From Dromiciops gliroides (Eukaryota; Chordata; Mammalia; Microbiotheria; Microbiotheriidae), in contig NC_057861.1 of the NCBI RefSeq assembly GCF_019393635.1, forward strand, positions 59,752,532 through 59,816,531: DNA of 64,000 bases, in the 5' to 3' direction. A program made the translations under genes and the position numbers. The notes under the pieces are model-generated. The model saw nothing but the letters and a program-made list of their open reading frames with translations, did no database searches and had not been told where the DNA came from. Positions within the stretch are counted from its first letter, which is position 1. Each line of letters starts with the position of its first letter. Shown here piece after piece: positions 21,955 through 32,643 of the stretch.

Positions 21955-22755
21955 TCAAAGGGTATGCACAGTTTTATACCCCTTTGGGCATAGTTCCCAA
22001 ATGCTGTCCAGAATGGATGGAATCAGTTAATTTTCCCACATCCACTCCAAAATTTGTCATTTTCCTTTTCTGTCATAGTAGCCAATCTGATAGGTTTGAG
22101 GTAATATCTCAGAGATGTTTTAATTCACATTTTTCTAATCAATAGTGATTTAGAGTTATTTTTTCTTCTGAAAACTGCATGTTTATATCCTTTGACCATT
22201 TATCAATTGAGAAATGACTCTTATTCTTATAAATTTTACTCAGTTCTTCATACATTTAGTAATGAGACCTTTATCAGAGAAACTTGCTATCATTCTCCCC
22301 TCCCTGCCTCATTTTCCTGTTTTCCTTCTAATCTTGGCTGCATTAGTGTTTTGTTTGTACAAATTCTTTTTAGTTTGGTGTAATAAAAATTATCCGTTTT
22401 ATATCCTATATTGATCTATATATCTTCTTTGGCCATAAATTCTTCCTTTCTCCACAAACCTGACAGATAAAATATTCCATGATCTCATTGTTTGCTTATC
22501 ACATTTCCCTTTATGTCTAAATTATGTACCAATTTTGACTTTATCTCTATATATGGTGTGAGATGTTCATTTTTACCTTGTTTCTGCCAAACTGATTTCC
22601 AGTTTTCCCAGAAATTTTTGTCAAATCATGATTTATTGTCCCCAAATCTTTGATCTTTCATTTTTCAAACACTAGATTACCATGGTCATTTATTACTATA
22701 TATGATAAACCTAGTCTATTCTACTGATCCACCACTCTATTTCTAAGCCAGCTGT
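21955..22755 (-). mobile_element. L1 LINE, ORF2 C-terminus, truncated
   Basis: Antisense of the ORF2 C-terminus (TTTTATACCCCTTTGGGCAT and AGAAATTTTTGTCAAATCAT). No 3' UTR is left at the low end, and it stops where the OR duplication unit begins. Confidence 0.8.
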
Positions 22756-22756
22756 T

Positions 22757-22990
22757 GACTCAGATTTTCAGGGTCCTTTCTAAATGTGGTACTCAGAACT
22801 CAACACAGTGCTCCAGGTATGTCCATGCCAATCAATTTATCAATAAATCAGTAAGTCAATCACCAAGAATTTATTAAGTGCCTACTATGTATGTGCTAAG
22901 TGACAGTGGTCTATAGGAAGAAAAGGAAAAAAACAAGGTCCCTACCCTTAAGGATCTCACCTTCTAATAGGGGAGAAAATATGCAGAATA
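22757..22990. mobile_element. L3 fragment and MIR3-like SINE upstream of OR gene 2
   Basis: 22757-22830 is antisense L3 (TGGTACTCAGAACTCAACAC). 22831-22990 is the MIR3 type (AAGAATTTATTAAGTGCCTA). Same order, strand and spacing as at 4960-5290. Confidence 0.65.
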
Positions 22991-23077
22991 AAGAGTAAGT
23001 AAAAGATAATCATGGTTTGGGGTATAGGCATTGGAGAATGCACAACTCATTTTGAACCCTGTGCTTCTAATATATTT

Positions 23078-23103
23078 TCACCCTATTTTCCTTTCCTATC
23101 AAG
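23078..23103 (+). promoter_or_regulatory. 3' splice site of OR gene 2
   Basis: Pyrimidine tract TTTTCACCCTATTTTCCTTT ends in TCAAG at 23103, 12 bases before the ATG, matching OR gene 1. Confidence 0.6.
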
Positions 23104-23115
23104 GGATCTATAGAA

Positions 23116-24054
23116 ATGAGAAATCAGACCAAGGTCTTGGAATTTCTCTTCCTGGGCCTATCTGACCAACCAGAGCAAAAACAATTACTCTTCAGACTGT
23201 TTCTGGTAATGTACTTCATCGGGACACTGGGAAACCTGCTCACCATCCTGGCAATTTGTTTTGATTCCCACCTCCACACCCCTATGTACTTCTTCCTCTC
23301 CAACCTGTCCCTTCTTGATCTCTGTTTTACCTCCACCACAATTCCCAAGATGCTGGTAAATTACCTGTTAGAGAGCCATACCATCTCCTATGCAGGATGC
23401 TTGGCTCAAATGTATTTCTTTGTGGCCTTTGGTGGCTCAGACAGCATCCTCCTCTCTGTCATGGCCTATGACCGCTATCTGGCTGTCTGCCACCCTTTAC
23501 ACTATGGCACAGTCATGACCTCACACCTTTGTGCCCTCTTGGTGACTGTGCCTTGGGTTTCTGCTCACCTCATTGCAACAGTACATACCGTATTGATGGC
23601 TCAGCTATCCTTCTGTACTAATAATCAAATTCCTCACTTCTTTTGTGACATAAATTCTTTGATAAAACTCTCCTGTTCTGACACCTATGTCAATGAAATG
23701 TTGGTTCTTCTTTTGGGGGGAATATTGATTTTAATTCCCTTCATATGCATTGTGGTCTCTTACACCCCTATTGTCTCTGCTGTGTGGAAGATCTCATCAA
23801 CTCATGGGAAATGGAAGGCCTTCTCTACTTGTGGCTCCCACCTCTCTGTGGTCATTCTTTTTTATGGCACCATCATAGGTGTGTATTTCAATCCCTCTTC
23901 CATTCACACAGCCCAGAATGACATGATAGCAACTGTGATGTATACAGTGGTCACCCCTACCCTGAACCCTTTCATCTACAGCCTTCGCAACAAAGATTTG
24001 AAAGGAGCCCTAGGAAAGCTTCTTGACTTGAACCCTTTCTCCAAGAGATATTGA
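23116..24054 (+). CDS. Olfactory receptor, family 1-like (copy 2)
   Basis: Intact 312-residue class II odorant receptor, paralogue of the gene at 5408. By eye 38 residues differ. Most are conservative and lie in helices 2-5 and the C-terminal tail (LDLNPFSKRY against LGLKHFSKIH), while MAYDRYLAVCHPLHYG, KAFSTCGSHLSVV and PTLNPFIYSLRN are identical. The differing positions include 86-97 (extracellular side before helix 3) and 154-157 (helix 4), where receptors of this family often differ in ligand choice. That link is inference. Start chosen as for copy 1. It belongs to a duplicated unit with shared flanking repeats about 17.7 kb from copy 1. No breaks are visible, so it is probably a working receptor. 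Confidence 0.95.
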   Translation: MRNQTKVLEFLFLGLSDQPEQKQLLFRLFLVMYFIGTLGNLLTILAICFDSHLHTPMYFFLSNLSLLDLCFTSTTIPKMLVNYLLESHTISYAGCLAQMYFFVAFGGSDSILLSVMAYDRYLAVCHPLHYGTVMTSHLCALLVTVPWVSAHLIATVHTVLMAQLSFCTNNQIPHFFCDINSLIKLSCSDTYVNEMLVLLLGGILILIPFICIVVSYTPIVSAVWKISSTHGKWKAFSTCGSHLSVVILFYGTIIGVYFNPSSIHTAQNDMIATVMYTVVTPTLNPFIYSLRNKDLKGALGKLLDLNPFSKRY

Positions 24055-24299
24055 TGTCAACCTGGATAGAGGCCCCTATTGTTGTGTAAAAAGACTTTCT
24101 GTTCTTCAAGCTGTTATGTTCAATACTTATATCAATGAACGGGATATATCCAACATAAATCTGCCTCTTTTTGTCTTACCCCCCATTTCTTCTTGGACTT
24201 TTCTCTGGGACTGAGTAGAACAATCAAACATTCTTCAGACTCGAAGTCAGCTATCACATCCTAAATCTTTTCTAGGCTAAATGTTCTAAATTCCTCAAC

Positions 24300-24690
24300 T
24301 AATTCTTCTCATGGTGTTATCTTGAGATGTCCTTTGACATCCTGACTGACTTCCTCTGAATATTGTCTAGTCTATCTACGCCTTTCTTAAAAGAACACAC
24401 CTGGAACTGAAAACAGTCCAGAATCATTCTGAGCAGGGTAGGGCTTTTATTTTCATATTATTGTTTGGTCTCTCTTACTGCAACTCAAGATTGCATTAAC
24501 CTCCTTAGCTACTATTTTACTTTGCTGAGGTCCTTTTTAGGTTCCAGTCCACGAAATCCCCCCAATCAATTTTTTCAAATTAATTTATATAGCCATGTCT
24601 CTCATCTTTTATATGTGAAACTGAATTTTTCAACCCAAGTGCAATACTTTATTTACATTTATACCTATTCAATTGTAAATTTTAAAAAAT
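24300..24690 (-). mobile_element. L3/CR1 fragment
   Basis: Antisense L3 phrases: CAAGATTGCATTAACCTCCTTAGC and AGTGCAATACTTTATTTACA. Diverged, with gaps. Confidence 0.5.
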
Positions 24691-24691
24691 A

Positions 24692-25095
24692 AACTTGGAA
24701 GAGATCACTGATGGAAGCTGAGAGGCACAGAATCGATGCTTTCAATTATGATACTAGAGGGTCTTTTGAGAGTCCCTTGGACATCAAGAAGATAAAATCA
24801 TTTGATACTTAAAGAAATTAATTCAGGATATTCACTGGAAAGTAAAATACTGAAGCTGAACCTAAAGCTTAATTACTTTGGTCACATCATGTGACCATGG
24901 TACTCATTGGGAAAGACCCTGATGTTGGGAAAGATTAAAGACAAAAGAAAAAGAGAAGGGAAGAGGATGAGACAGATAGATAGTGTCATGGAAACAAAGA
25001 ATATGGCTTCAAGAGAGTAGAGGATAGAAGGGCCTGGAATGCTACTTACAATGATTTGGACATGACCAAATGACTTAACAACAATAGCAAAGGTC
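24692..25095 (+). mobile_element. RTE (BovB-like) LINE 3' end
   Basis: GGTCACATCATGTGACCATG, GGGAAAGACCCTGATGTTGG and AGATAGATAGTGTCATGGAA, then AGGATAGAAGGGCCTGGAAT and a CAACAA end. These encode the C-terminus and 3' end of the marsupial RTE/BovB-like LINE. Frames are decayed. Confidence 0.8.
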
Positions 25096-25439
25096 TACTT
25101 GCTTAGGACCACTTAATGACATGTGGGTCACAGAAACAAAGCAAAATAGCTACACCTCATATGGAGAGATGCTGGCAGAGGTCAAAAGGCTCTCAGAAAA
25201 GAGAGGGAAGCCTTTTTGGAGAGGCACGGGACAAAGGGAATGGAGAGCACAAACTCCTGGCATAAGAACACATTAATCCTGATATAACCAGAGAAACAGA
25301 CTCCTCTTCTGTTATTATTGTAGATTAGATGGCTTTACATGTATTGGATAGAAGAGAATGCAATCTTGTTCATACAGAAGTTAAAATATTTTGAGCTAAC
25401 TTTGGAAAACTGAAGTGAAGCCAGGGAAAGAAGCTACTC

Positions 25440-26215
25440 TGGACCCTAAGAACAGTCACTTTGACTTCATTGTCCATTCCTTATGGGTCTCTTCCACCTG
25501 GATTCATAGGACCACCTACAGAAGTAATGGAGAGCATTGAGAATGTGGACTTCCTTGCTATACTAGACAGTAGATCTCCACTTACCATCACTTTCAATCA
25601 TTTAACGAATGTTGATCAGTGGGGTCATCACAGACTCTGGCAGTCCTTATGCATCACCTATAGTAGTGGTATCAAAGATAAAAATGTGTAAATTGTGTAG
25701 ACTAACTAAAATGGGTCACTACATTATGCCAAAGGTACAAGATGTCTTGGATTGTCTGTAAGGCACCCAATGGCTCTCTGTTTTAGGATTGCATGGTGGA
25801 CACTGTCAGATTCCCATGACTGAGGACAAGAAAAAAGCAGCTTTCATTGTACAATTGGATTTTTACTAGTTTGAGTGTATGCCCTGAGGCATCTTGGGGG
25901 CACCTGCTCCTATGAAACAGCTAATCTAGAAACTTGTTAGTGATGTGAATTAATTGGAAGTGTTATTGTATTTTGATAATATCCTGGTCTTTGGAAAGAC
26001 TTAAGAAGGTGAGGAGAGAATGGTAAAGGGGTTGGATTGTCTAAGGGAAATTGGTCTGAAGCTTTCAATAGACAAGTACAAGTTTTGCAGTGTTTCTGTT
26101 AAGTAGGTCTCATTGTATTCGTCAAAATGTCTGAACACTGATTCTGAGAAGGAAGAAGTACATCTAAAATGACCATTCCATAGGATATTAGAGACTTAAG
26201 GACTTTTCTGGGATT
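25440..26215 (+). mobile_element. Ty3/gypsy retrotransposon fossil (protease and RT region)
   Basis: Pieces of a Ty3/gypsy pol are recognisable in order: a protease-like stretch with PPGFIGPPTEV near 25495, then reverse-transcriptase-like stretches, including the region equivalent to the YLDD catalytic box near 25970. It is an old, thoroughly broken copy with many breaks. No LTRs were identified, so its true ends are unknown. A SINE lies at its downstream edge. Confidence 0.65.
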
Positions 26216-26225
26216 TGACAATTAC

Positions 26226-26376
26226 CACAGATTTGGGGGGGGGCGGGGCAATGAGGGTTAAGTGACTTGCCCAGGGTCACACAGTTAGTAAGTGTCAAGT
26301 GTCTGAGGCCAGATCTGAACTCAGGTCCTCCTGAATCCAGGGCCGGTGCTTTATCCACTGTGCCACCTAGCTGCCC
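26226..26376 (-). mobile_element. CORE-SINE
   Basis: Minus-strand full SINE with a G-rich tail junction (TTTGGGGGGGGGCGGGG), nearly the same as the copy at 41832. Confidence 0.9.
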
Positions 26377-26470
26377 TAGAACTCAAAATTAAAAAAAAAA
26401 AAAAGAATGCTAAACAGTTTCACATGTAATTGGGAAATAAATAAATAAATAAATAAATAATTTAAATGAT
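26377..26470 (+). mobile_element. L1 tail remnant with (AAAT)n
   Basis: ACATGTAATTGGGAAATAAATAAAT is the L1 3' terminus with a tetranucleotide-expanded tail. Confidence 0.6.
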
Positions 26471-27009
26471 TGTATTATGAGAAAAATTGCCAAGTGTGGA
26501 TGTATCAACAAACTATTGACATATTTTGTCCAGTGCCAGTCTGGATGCTATCTGCCAAGATGGGCCATAGCACTAACCCATTATGACTTTAGCATATAAT
26601 GTAGGCCAGAGAAGAGTCAGGGGATGTGATGGAACAGGTTCATACTAGCTCATGTGAGCCAAGTGTTAAATTTTTGGTGTGAACCAAGGAAATTATCAAA
26701 CACTAAAAATCCGGGCTTGATTTATTTTTAATACATTACCTATCTAGACTTGAGATAATGGAAAAAATGGTAATAATGGAAATTAGACATAAAAGTGTGT
26801 CCTTTGTACATCTCCCCCCACCCCCGTCCCCCTGAAACTGGTTATTAAACATTTGCCAGCACACACCCTAGAGAAGACTAATGTTAATTCAGATGCCTGA
26901 AGGTCATAAGACACTAAAATTAGAGTGACACTAAAAGCAGGAATGGGAACTTATAAAAATAGCATTTATATAGGGCTTTGATAATTTAAAAATGCCATAT
27001 AAATGTCTT
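26471..27009. other. Intergenic stretch, nothing clear
   Basis: No convincing similarity. It may hold more of the decayed gypsy element, but I cannot show it. Confidence 0.35.
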
Positions 27010-27170
27010 TTCATTTTGAATTAACAACACATCTTAAGTACTGTTAACAGTTAAGGAAACTGAGGCAGACAGAGGTTAAGTGACTTGCCCAGGGTCACAC
27101 ATTGGGTTCTGATGTCACATTTGAACTCATGTCTTCTTTACTCTAAACTCAATACGTTAGATCAGGGCCC
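27010..27170 (-). mobile_element. MIR
   Basis: AAGGAAACTGAGGCAGACAG, then GTGACTTGCCCAGGGTCACAC: minus-strand MIR. Confidence 0.75.
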
Positions 27171-27689
27171 CTTTTCACCTGAGAAATTTTTACACAACCC
27201 TTGGTATATAGGTATATAAAATAGATATACAGAAACCTTTTACTGTTGCCAATTTTTGTGACCCTCACATTCAGTTAAGTGATCTCTTATGGGGTCACAA
27301 CCCACATTTTAAGAAGTTAGGCTTTAGATGATATCTGTGGGTATCCAGGGACCTGAACCACAATCAAGTGAAAGTGTAGCTCAAAGTTTGGGATCTCCAA
27401 TAGACCAGCTGCTTATGTGAACATTGTTTCATTAAACAGATCTCTGTTAATGAGAAAATATAACTAATGAAGGAACAAGAGAAGTGATATGAGCAAAAAA
27501 GCAAGGATATTATGCTAAAGGACCCAAGTCTCATTCTAGAAGACGTTTTATTGGTTATTGTAATTTGTCTTAATAGGACTTCCTTACTCTCTGGAGCTAT
27601 TCTGTAAAAAGGCAAGTAGCCTAGGCTCTCAAGAACTTTATATGGGCTAGCTTTCCTAAGGGAAAGCTACTTTGGGAAGCCCTTGGATA

Positions 27690-27894
27690 TCAAGTTTTCT
27701 CACCAGACTTCTGTCTTCTTGTTGAAGGTCTTGGCAGCACAGTTGCTTATCATATATTCTTTGATTCTATCAGAGACCTTCTGGGCTGAAGCTATGACTA
27801 TTTGGTAGGCTTCTTCCAGCTTCATTTTCAGTTGAGAAACATATTGTTTGTGAATATTTGCATCACCTTCTTCTTCTGAACCCCCCCCCCCCAA
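27690..27894 (-). mobile_element. Possible LTR-retrotransposon pol fragment
   Basis: A 64-codon minus-strand frame with LEEAYQIVIASAQKVSDRIK resembles the linker region after the integrase core in Ty3/gypsy elements. It lies opposite in strand to the fossil at 25440-26215 and could be a displaced part of it. Fossil only. Confidence 0.3.
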
Positions 27895-28038
27895 ATCGAT
27901 AGGTGACTCTAGCCAAATATAAAGAAGTATAGTATATAATATGTCACATCATTCCTGGTGGAATTGTTTGCATTTCCTAGAAAAGATAATGTTGACTCCA
28001 TTAGGAATTTTGTTCTGATTTGTGTCAAGATAATGGAA

Positions 28039-28562
28039 TGTGATAGATGAGATTTAGCAGATACTCAGGGGCCCACCTGGAGACTGGTTTAAACTGATTG
28101 AATTGGATAAGGTAACTGACTGCTGACTGTATTACTGGTTTACCAGATTGTAAACTCATCTGGCTGGTACTTAAGGGTACCTAAGAAAGTAATTGTTCTC
28201 AGAAGCTAACAACTTTGAACTTTGACCACCTTTGGATCCAGTGAACCAATGAACCAATGAATTTGAATGACACTAGCCAAGCAGCTTGAAGAACCTCCCA
28301 TTTTTGGGAGGGGAACAGAAAGGAGGAATCGGATGCTGGTGAGAGAGATCGGCCTCTTTGGCTGCGAGACATCGGTGTGGTGGCAGAGAATTTCAGAAGT
28401 GGGAAATTAGGAAGGCTAGGATTGCCAGGTTATAGGAAATCTGTTCTCAATCTTTCTCTTTCTTTTACTATTTTTCAATAAATCCTTAAAAAACCTAAAC
28501 TCGTTTATCAGTGATTTTAGTCAGTTTCCCCCCAAAACTGGGGGGACAGATTAGAACCCACA
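28039..28562 (+). mobile_element. Probable solo LTR of an endogenous retrovirus
   Basis: About 524 bp starting TGTGATAGAT and ending GAACCCACA, with TTCAATAAATCC near 28470 as a polyadenylation signal and a C-rich block close to the end. No coding part is attached. A clear target duplication was not found, so the borders are less sure than for the LTR at 16.4 kb. Confidence 0.55.
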
Positions 28563-29442
28563 TTTAGAATTTTAAATTACACAGATCTCAGATCCACCAT
28601 GCTAAATTGAATAACTTGGGCTGTGCATCTCCTCGTGGATTATGAGAGGTAGTTTTTGGTACTAGTCAAAGCACACATTTCCTTGAATAGGTGCCTCTTC
28701 CTTGGTCAGAGTGGATCCTGGCAGGGAATCTGTGATGGGTATTGGCCAGAACCTGCTAACCCTTCACCCAGATGCATATTCTGAGGACAATGGGCACCTT
28801 AAGAATTTAAGGAGATGAGAGCATAAAGGAAAGGGGGAAAGAGTCCTTTTCTTTTTTTTTAAAGTAATAAACATTTTAATTTGTAGCTCCTCTTCCAAGT
28901 TCTATGAGTCAAAAGGCATCAAACAGATGTAAAGAACAAAGTAAAGAACAAAGAAAAGACTTGGACCCCAACTCATATATGATCAGGAGACATCCTTCCC
29001 ATTCTCTTTCTAGTAGACCATCTTCAAGGACATGTGCAGCACTTTAGCTTAAAGTACTGACCTGGGCAGGATCTCCAGCAAGGAAGAAGGCTTCTCATCA
29101 GAACCCAGAGGGAGTCAAGAGTAAAAGGGTCAAGAGACTGCTATCTTTCTGGTATACCACTGACTCCTCCACCCCCAGGTCCTATATAAATCCTGTGACT
29201 TACAGAACTGCACAATGTGGAGCTCCAACAAGGAGAAATTACCTGGAATTCTTCCTTTATTATGGGGCTCTGGGTGGCATTGCTTTCCTTCTGGCCTCTC
29301 ATTTGGTTTCCGTTCCCAGTGATAGAGCACTGGGCCTAGAGTCAAGTGGGGAGATTAAAGATCAGGAGGATGAGTGGAGAAGATAAGAGTAGTATCCTTA
29401 AAGGGGATGTGTGTTAGGGAGGCAGTGTTTAGAAGTAAATCA
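28563..29442. other. Intergenic stretch, nothing recognised
   Basis: No gene, RNA or repeat family recognised. Confidence 0.4.
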
Positions 29443-29577
29443 GGGGCATCTAGGTGGTGCAGTGGATAGAGCAATTGGTCCTGGCATCAGGAGGATCTGA
29501 GTTCAAATCCAGCCTGTGACCCTGGGCAAGTCACTTAACCCCCATTGCCCCGAAAAAAGAAGGAAAGAAAGAAAAAA
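29443..29577 (+). mobile_element. CORE-SINE, GAGCAATTGGTCC subtype
   Basis: Head GGGGCATCTAGGTGGTGCAG with GAGCAATTGGTCCTGG, a subtype shared with the copy at 30541. Core partly deleted. Its tail runs into the foldback repeat. Confidence 0.85.
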
Positions 29578-29578
29578 C

Positions 29579-29801
29579 AGAATCTGACAATATTTAATGT
29601 GTTTTTTTTTTACAATATTTAGTTTAAAAGAAACACATTTTAAAATGAGAGGTTAATGCAGAGTAAAAATAAAGTGGGGGTTGGTGGAGCTTAATCCCAT
29701 CAGTTCACTGAGCTAGTCAAAGAATCTATTATCCACCTCTATTGTACCCTTAGGATGGTCCCAAAAAGAGATTGGCTAAAGTTCCTGAACTGAATCTTCT
29801 G

Positions 29802-29839
<38 letters not shown>

Positions 29840-30183
29840 GGGGGAGAAAGGGTCCCCCCAAAACCCCATTATTAATAATTATTTTCTCACAACATATAGG
29901 TTTAGTACTGATACTACTTCATTAACTATGGTACCTTTTTGTCACAATGTATTTTCCCTGTTTATCTCATTTAATTAAGTATATTTTAACTATAACTTTG
30001 TCCACGATCATAATTGCTACCCCTGCTTTTTTTTGTATCAGCTGAAGCGTAATAAATTCTACTCCAGCATGTTATTTTTACTCTGCATGAACGTCTCATT
30101 TTAAAATGTGTTTCTTTTAAACTAAATATTGTAAAACAAAACAAAACAAAACAAAATACCCCCCTAAATATTGTCATATTCTG
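29579..30183. repeat. Inverted (foldback) repeat of L1 sequence
   Basis: The arm 29579-29673 recurs as reverse complement at 30072-30183. The central 62 bases (TACAATATTTAGTTTAAAAG onward) differ at only two or three positions. The copies are L1 endonuclease-region sequence in opposite orientations separated by about 400 bp. Confidence 0.85.
29803..29838. repeat. (TG)n microsatellite
   Basis: Eighteen TG units inside the foldback spacer. Confidence 0.97.
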
Positions 30184-30545
30184 GGTTTTTTTTTTCTTTC
30201 TTGCTTTCTTTTTTTGGGGGGGGGCAATGGGGGTTAAGTGACTTGCCCAGGGTCACAAAGGTAGTTAAGTGTCAAGTGTCTGAGGCTGGATTTGAACTCA
30301 GGTCCTCCTGAATCCAGGACTGGTGCTTTATCCACTGTGCCACCTTGCTGCCCCCCCAGATTCTGGTTTTTAATCCATTTTCCTATCTGCTTCAGCTTTA
30401 TGGTTGAATCCATCCCATTCCCATTCAAAGTTATAATTACTAATTGTATATTTCCCTACATCCTATTTTTCCACATTGCTTATCTTTCTCTCCCTCTCCT
30501 TTTACTCTATTCTTCCTCAAATGTCAAATTTAATTTTTCTTCTTT
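29880..30545 (-). mobile_element. L1 ORF2 endonuclease-region fragment
   Basis: Antisense of early L1 ORF2: ATTGCTACCCCTGCTTTTTT, TTCTACTCCAGCATGTTATT and CTGGTTTTTAATCCATTTTC. A SINE splits it at 30188-30357. Confidence 0.75.
30188..30357 (-). mobile_element. CORE-SINE inside L1
   Basis: Full minus-strand SINE. The L1 target CCAGAATCTG / CCAGAATATG is duplicated on its two sides. Confidence 0.88.
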
Positions 30546-30681
30546 TTTTTCTTGGAGGCAATCAGGGTTAAGTGACTTGTACAGAGTCACATAGCTAGTA
30601 AGTGTCTGAGGCTGGATTTGAACTCAGATCCTCCTGAAGCCAGGACCAATTGCTCTATCCACTGCACCACCTAGATGCCCC
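30541..30681 (-). mobile_element. CORE-SINE, GAGCAATTGGTCC subtype
   Basis: Minus-strand copy with the CCAATTGCTCTATCCACTGC head. Confidence 0.88.
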
Positions 30682-30756
30682 TGATTTACTTCTTTTATTT
30701 TATTTTTAAATTTTTTTTTAATTTTAGCAACAAACATCTATTTTATTTTATTTTAT

Positions 30757-30899
30757 TTTTTTAGTGGGGCAATGAGGGTTAAGTGACTTGCCCAGGGTCA
30801 CACAGCTAGTAAGTGTCAAGTGTCCGAGGCCAGATTTGAACTCAGGTACTCCTGAATCCAGGGTCGGTGCTTTATCCACTGCACTACCTAGCTGCCCCC
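30757..30899 (-). mobile_element. CORE-SINE in element D tail
   Basis: Minus-strand full SINE flanked by TATTTTATTTTT and TATTTTGTTTTT. Confidence 0.88.
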
Positions 30900-31834
30900 T
30901 ATTTTGTTTTTTCCGGTTACATGTAAGGGAGGTTTCAACATTCATTTTCATAAGATTTAGAGTTCCAAATTTTTCTCCCTCCCTCCCTCGCTTTCCTCCC
31001 CACTCCACAAGACTGCAACCAGGTTATATATGTCCAATCCACAAGTGTTCTTTTTATCAGTTCTTTCTATGGGGGTGCATAGTAAGCTTCCTCATTAGTT
31101 CCTTGGGATTGTCTTGGATCATTGCATTGCTGAGAGTAGTTAAGTCATTCACAATTGCTCATTGAACAATACTGCTGTCACTATGCACAATGTCCTCCCA
31201 GCTCTGTTCACTTCACTATACATCGATGTTCATTAGTCTTTCCAGGTTTTTCTGGGATCATCCTGTTTGTAATTTCCTATAGCACAATACCATTCCACTA
31301 CAATCATATTGCGCAAATTTTCCATTATTCCTCAATTGATGGACATTCCCTTGATTCTCAATTCTTAGCCTCCACAAAGAGTTGCTATAAATATTTTTGT
31401 ACAATTTTCCCCTTTTTCTCTTTTTCATGATTCCTACTGTTAACTGCTTCCCTTCCATCCTATTCCCTTCCCCATGATATTTATTCTATTATCCATCTTC
31501 TTTCATCCTATCCCTCTTCAAAAGGGATTTGCTTCTGTCTGTCCCCTCCCCCACTCTGCCCTTCCTTCTTTTGCCCCTCTCTCTTTATCTCCTTCCCTTC
31601 CTATTTTCCTGCAGGGTTAGAGAGATTACTCCACCCAATTGAATGTGTATATTATTCCCTCCTTGAGCCAATTCTAATGAGATTGAGGTCTTTGAGCCAA
31701 TTCTGTTGGAAGCTTTAGATATAGGGGCCCTGATGTTGACATCTTCCTCTGGTGTTGCCCCTTCGTCTTCCTTGTTACTGAAGAAACTTTCTATGGTCCT
31801 CACCTTTCTCTGTTGGCTCATCTTGCCTTTCTTT

Positions 31835-31984
31835 TCTTTTCTTTTTTAGTGAGGCAATTGGGGTTAAGTGACTTGCCCAGGGTCACACAGCTAGTAAGTG
31901 TTAAGTGTCTGAGATCGGATTTGAACTCAGGTCCTCCTGAATCCAGGGCTGGTGCTCTATCCACTGTGCCACCTAGCTGCCCCC
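31835..31984 (-). mobile_element. CORE-SINE in element D, at the ORF1 start
   Basis: Perfect duplications TCTTGCCTTTCTTTT at 31820-31834 and 31985-31999 fix the borders. It lies just upstream of the ORF1 ATG. Confidence 0.93.
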
Positions 31985-32643
31985 TCTTGCCTTTCTTTTA
32001 CTTGACTTTTAGCTCCTTAAAGTGGGGCACTGTTTCCAGGCTGCAGCTTAAGAAGTCCCAGGTGGTATGATTTAAGGAGGATCAGGTTCTTCACTCACCT
32101 GGCCTGTTCCCTGGTCCATAGATGACCCCAGACCAACTTGCTAATCAACCAGCTTTGTGTGTTGTGGTTGTTAGCTCCAACAAGCCTGTGCCCCTCCCCC
32201 GCCTATGCCACTGCTACTCAAGCCTACCTCCTGGTTCTCAGCAGGGGTGAAAAATCCAAGTTCTGCCTCAGCACCAGCATAGACCCCTGTAGTCTCCCCC
32301 GTGACCAGGGCTCAGCCCTCTCACCAGACTGAGCTTAGTTCTAGACAAAACTGGTGCTTCAGCTGATTCAGAGTATCTGGGGGTCTGTTTTTCTGGTGAT
32401 GCCTTCCTGGAACTGGATCTGTGTCAGGGTGACTGTGGAGTTGGGCTCAACTCCTGTATCAGCACAGCAGCTCCCTCCTTCTGACCTTCCAAGCCATTCT
32501 TGGTTATAAGATGATTTCAGCACATTGTTCTGTGAGTTTTGCTGCTCTGGGCATTTTCCCATGGTGTTATTTGGATGTTTTTTGGAGCAATCCTATCATG
32601 AGTTTGAGAGTTCACTGCCTTTCCTCTGCCATATTGGCTCCTA

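Larger units (their letters stand above)
30700..32643 (-). mobile_element. HAL1-like element D, deletion derivative
   Basis: Minus strand. The 5' end at about 32640 is followed by a 5' UTR almost identical to that of element C (60550-59885). ORF1 starts at 31821 (MSQQRKVRTIESFFSNKEDE) but only about 46 codons remain before a direct jump, near 31695, to the 3' repeat region. The 3' end is at about 30700 (GCAACAAACATC...). SINEs at 30757-30899 and 31835-31984. So it keeps promoter and tail but almost no coding sequence. Confidence 0.82.

Noticed and set aside
27364-27615. 83-codon minus-strand frame
   Set aside because: No similarity recognised, no flanking signals, AT-rich; expected by chance.
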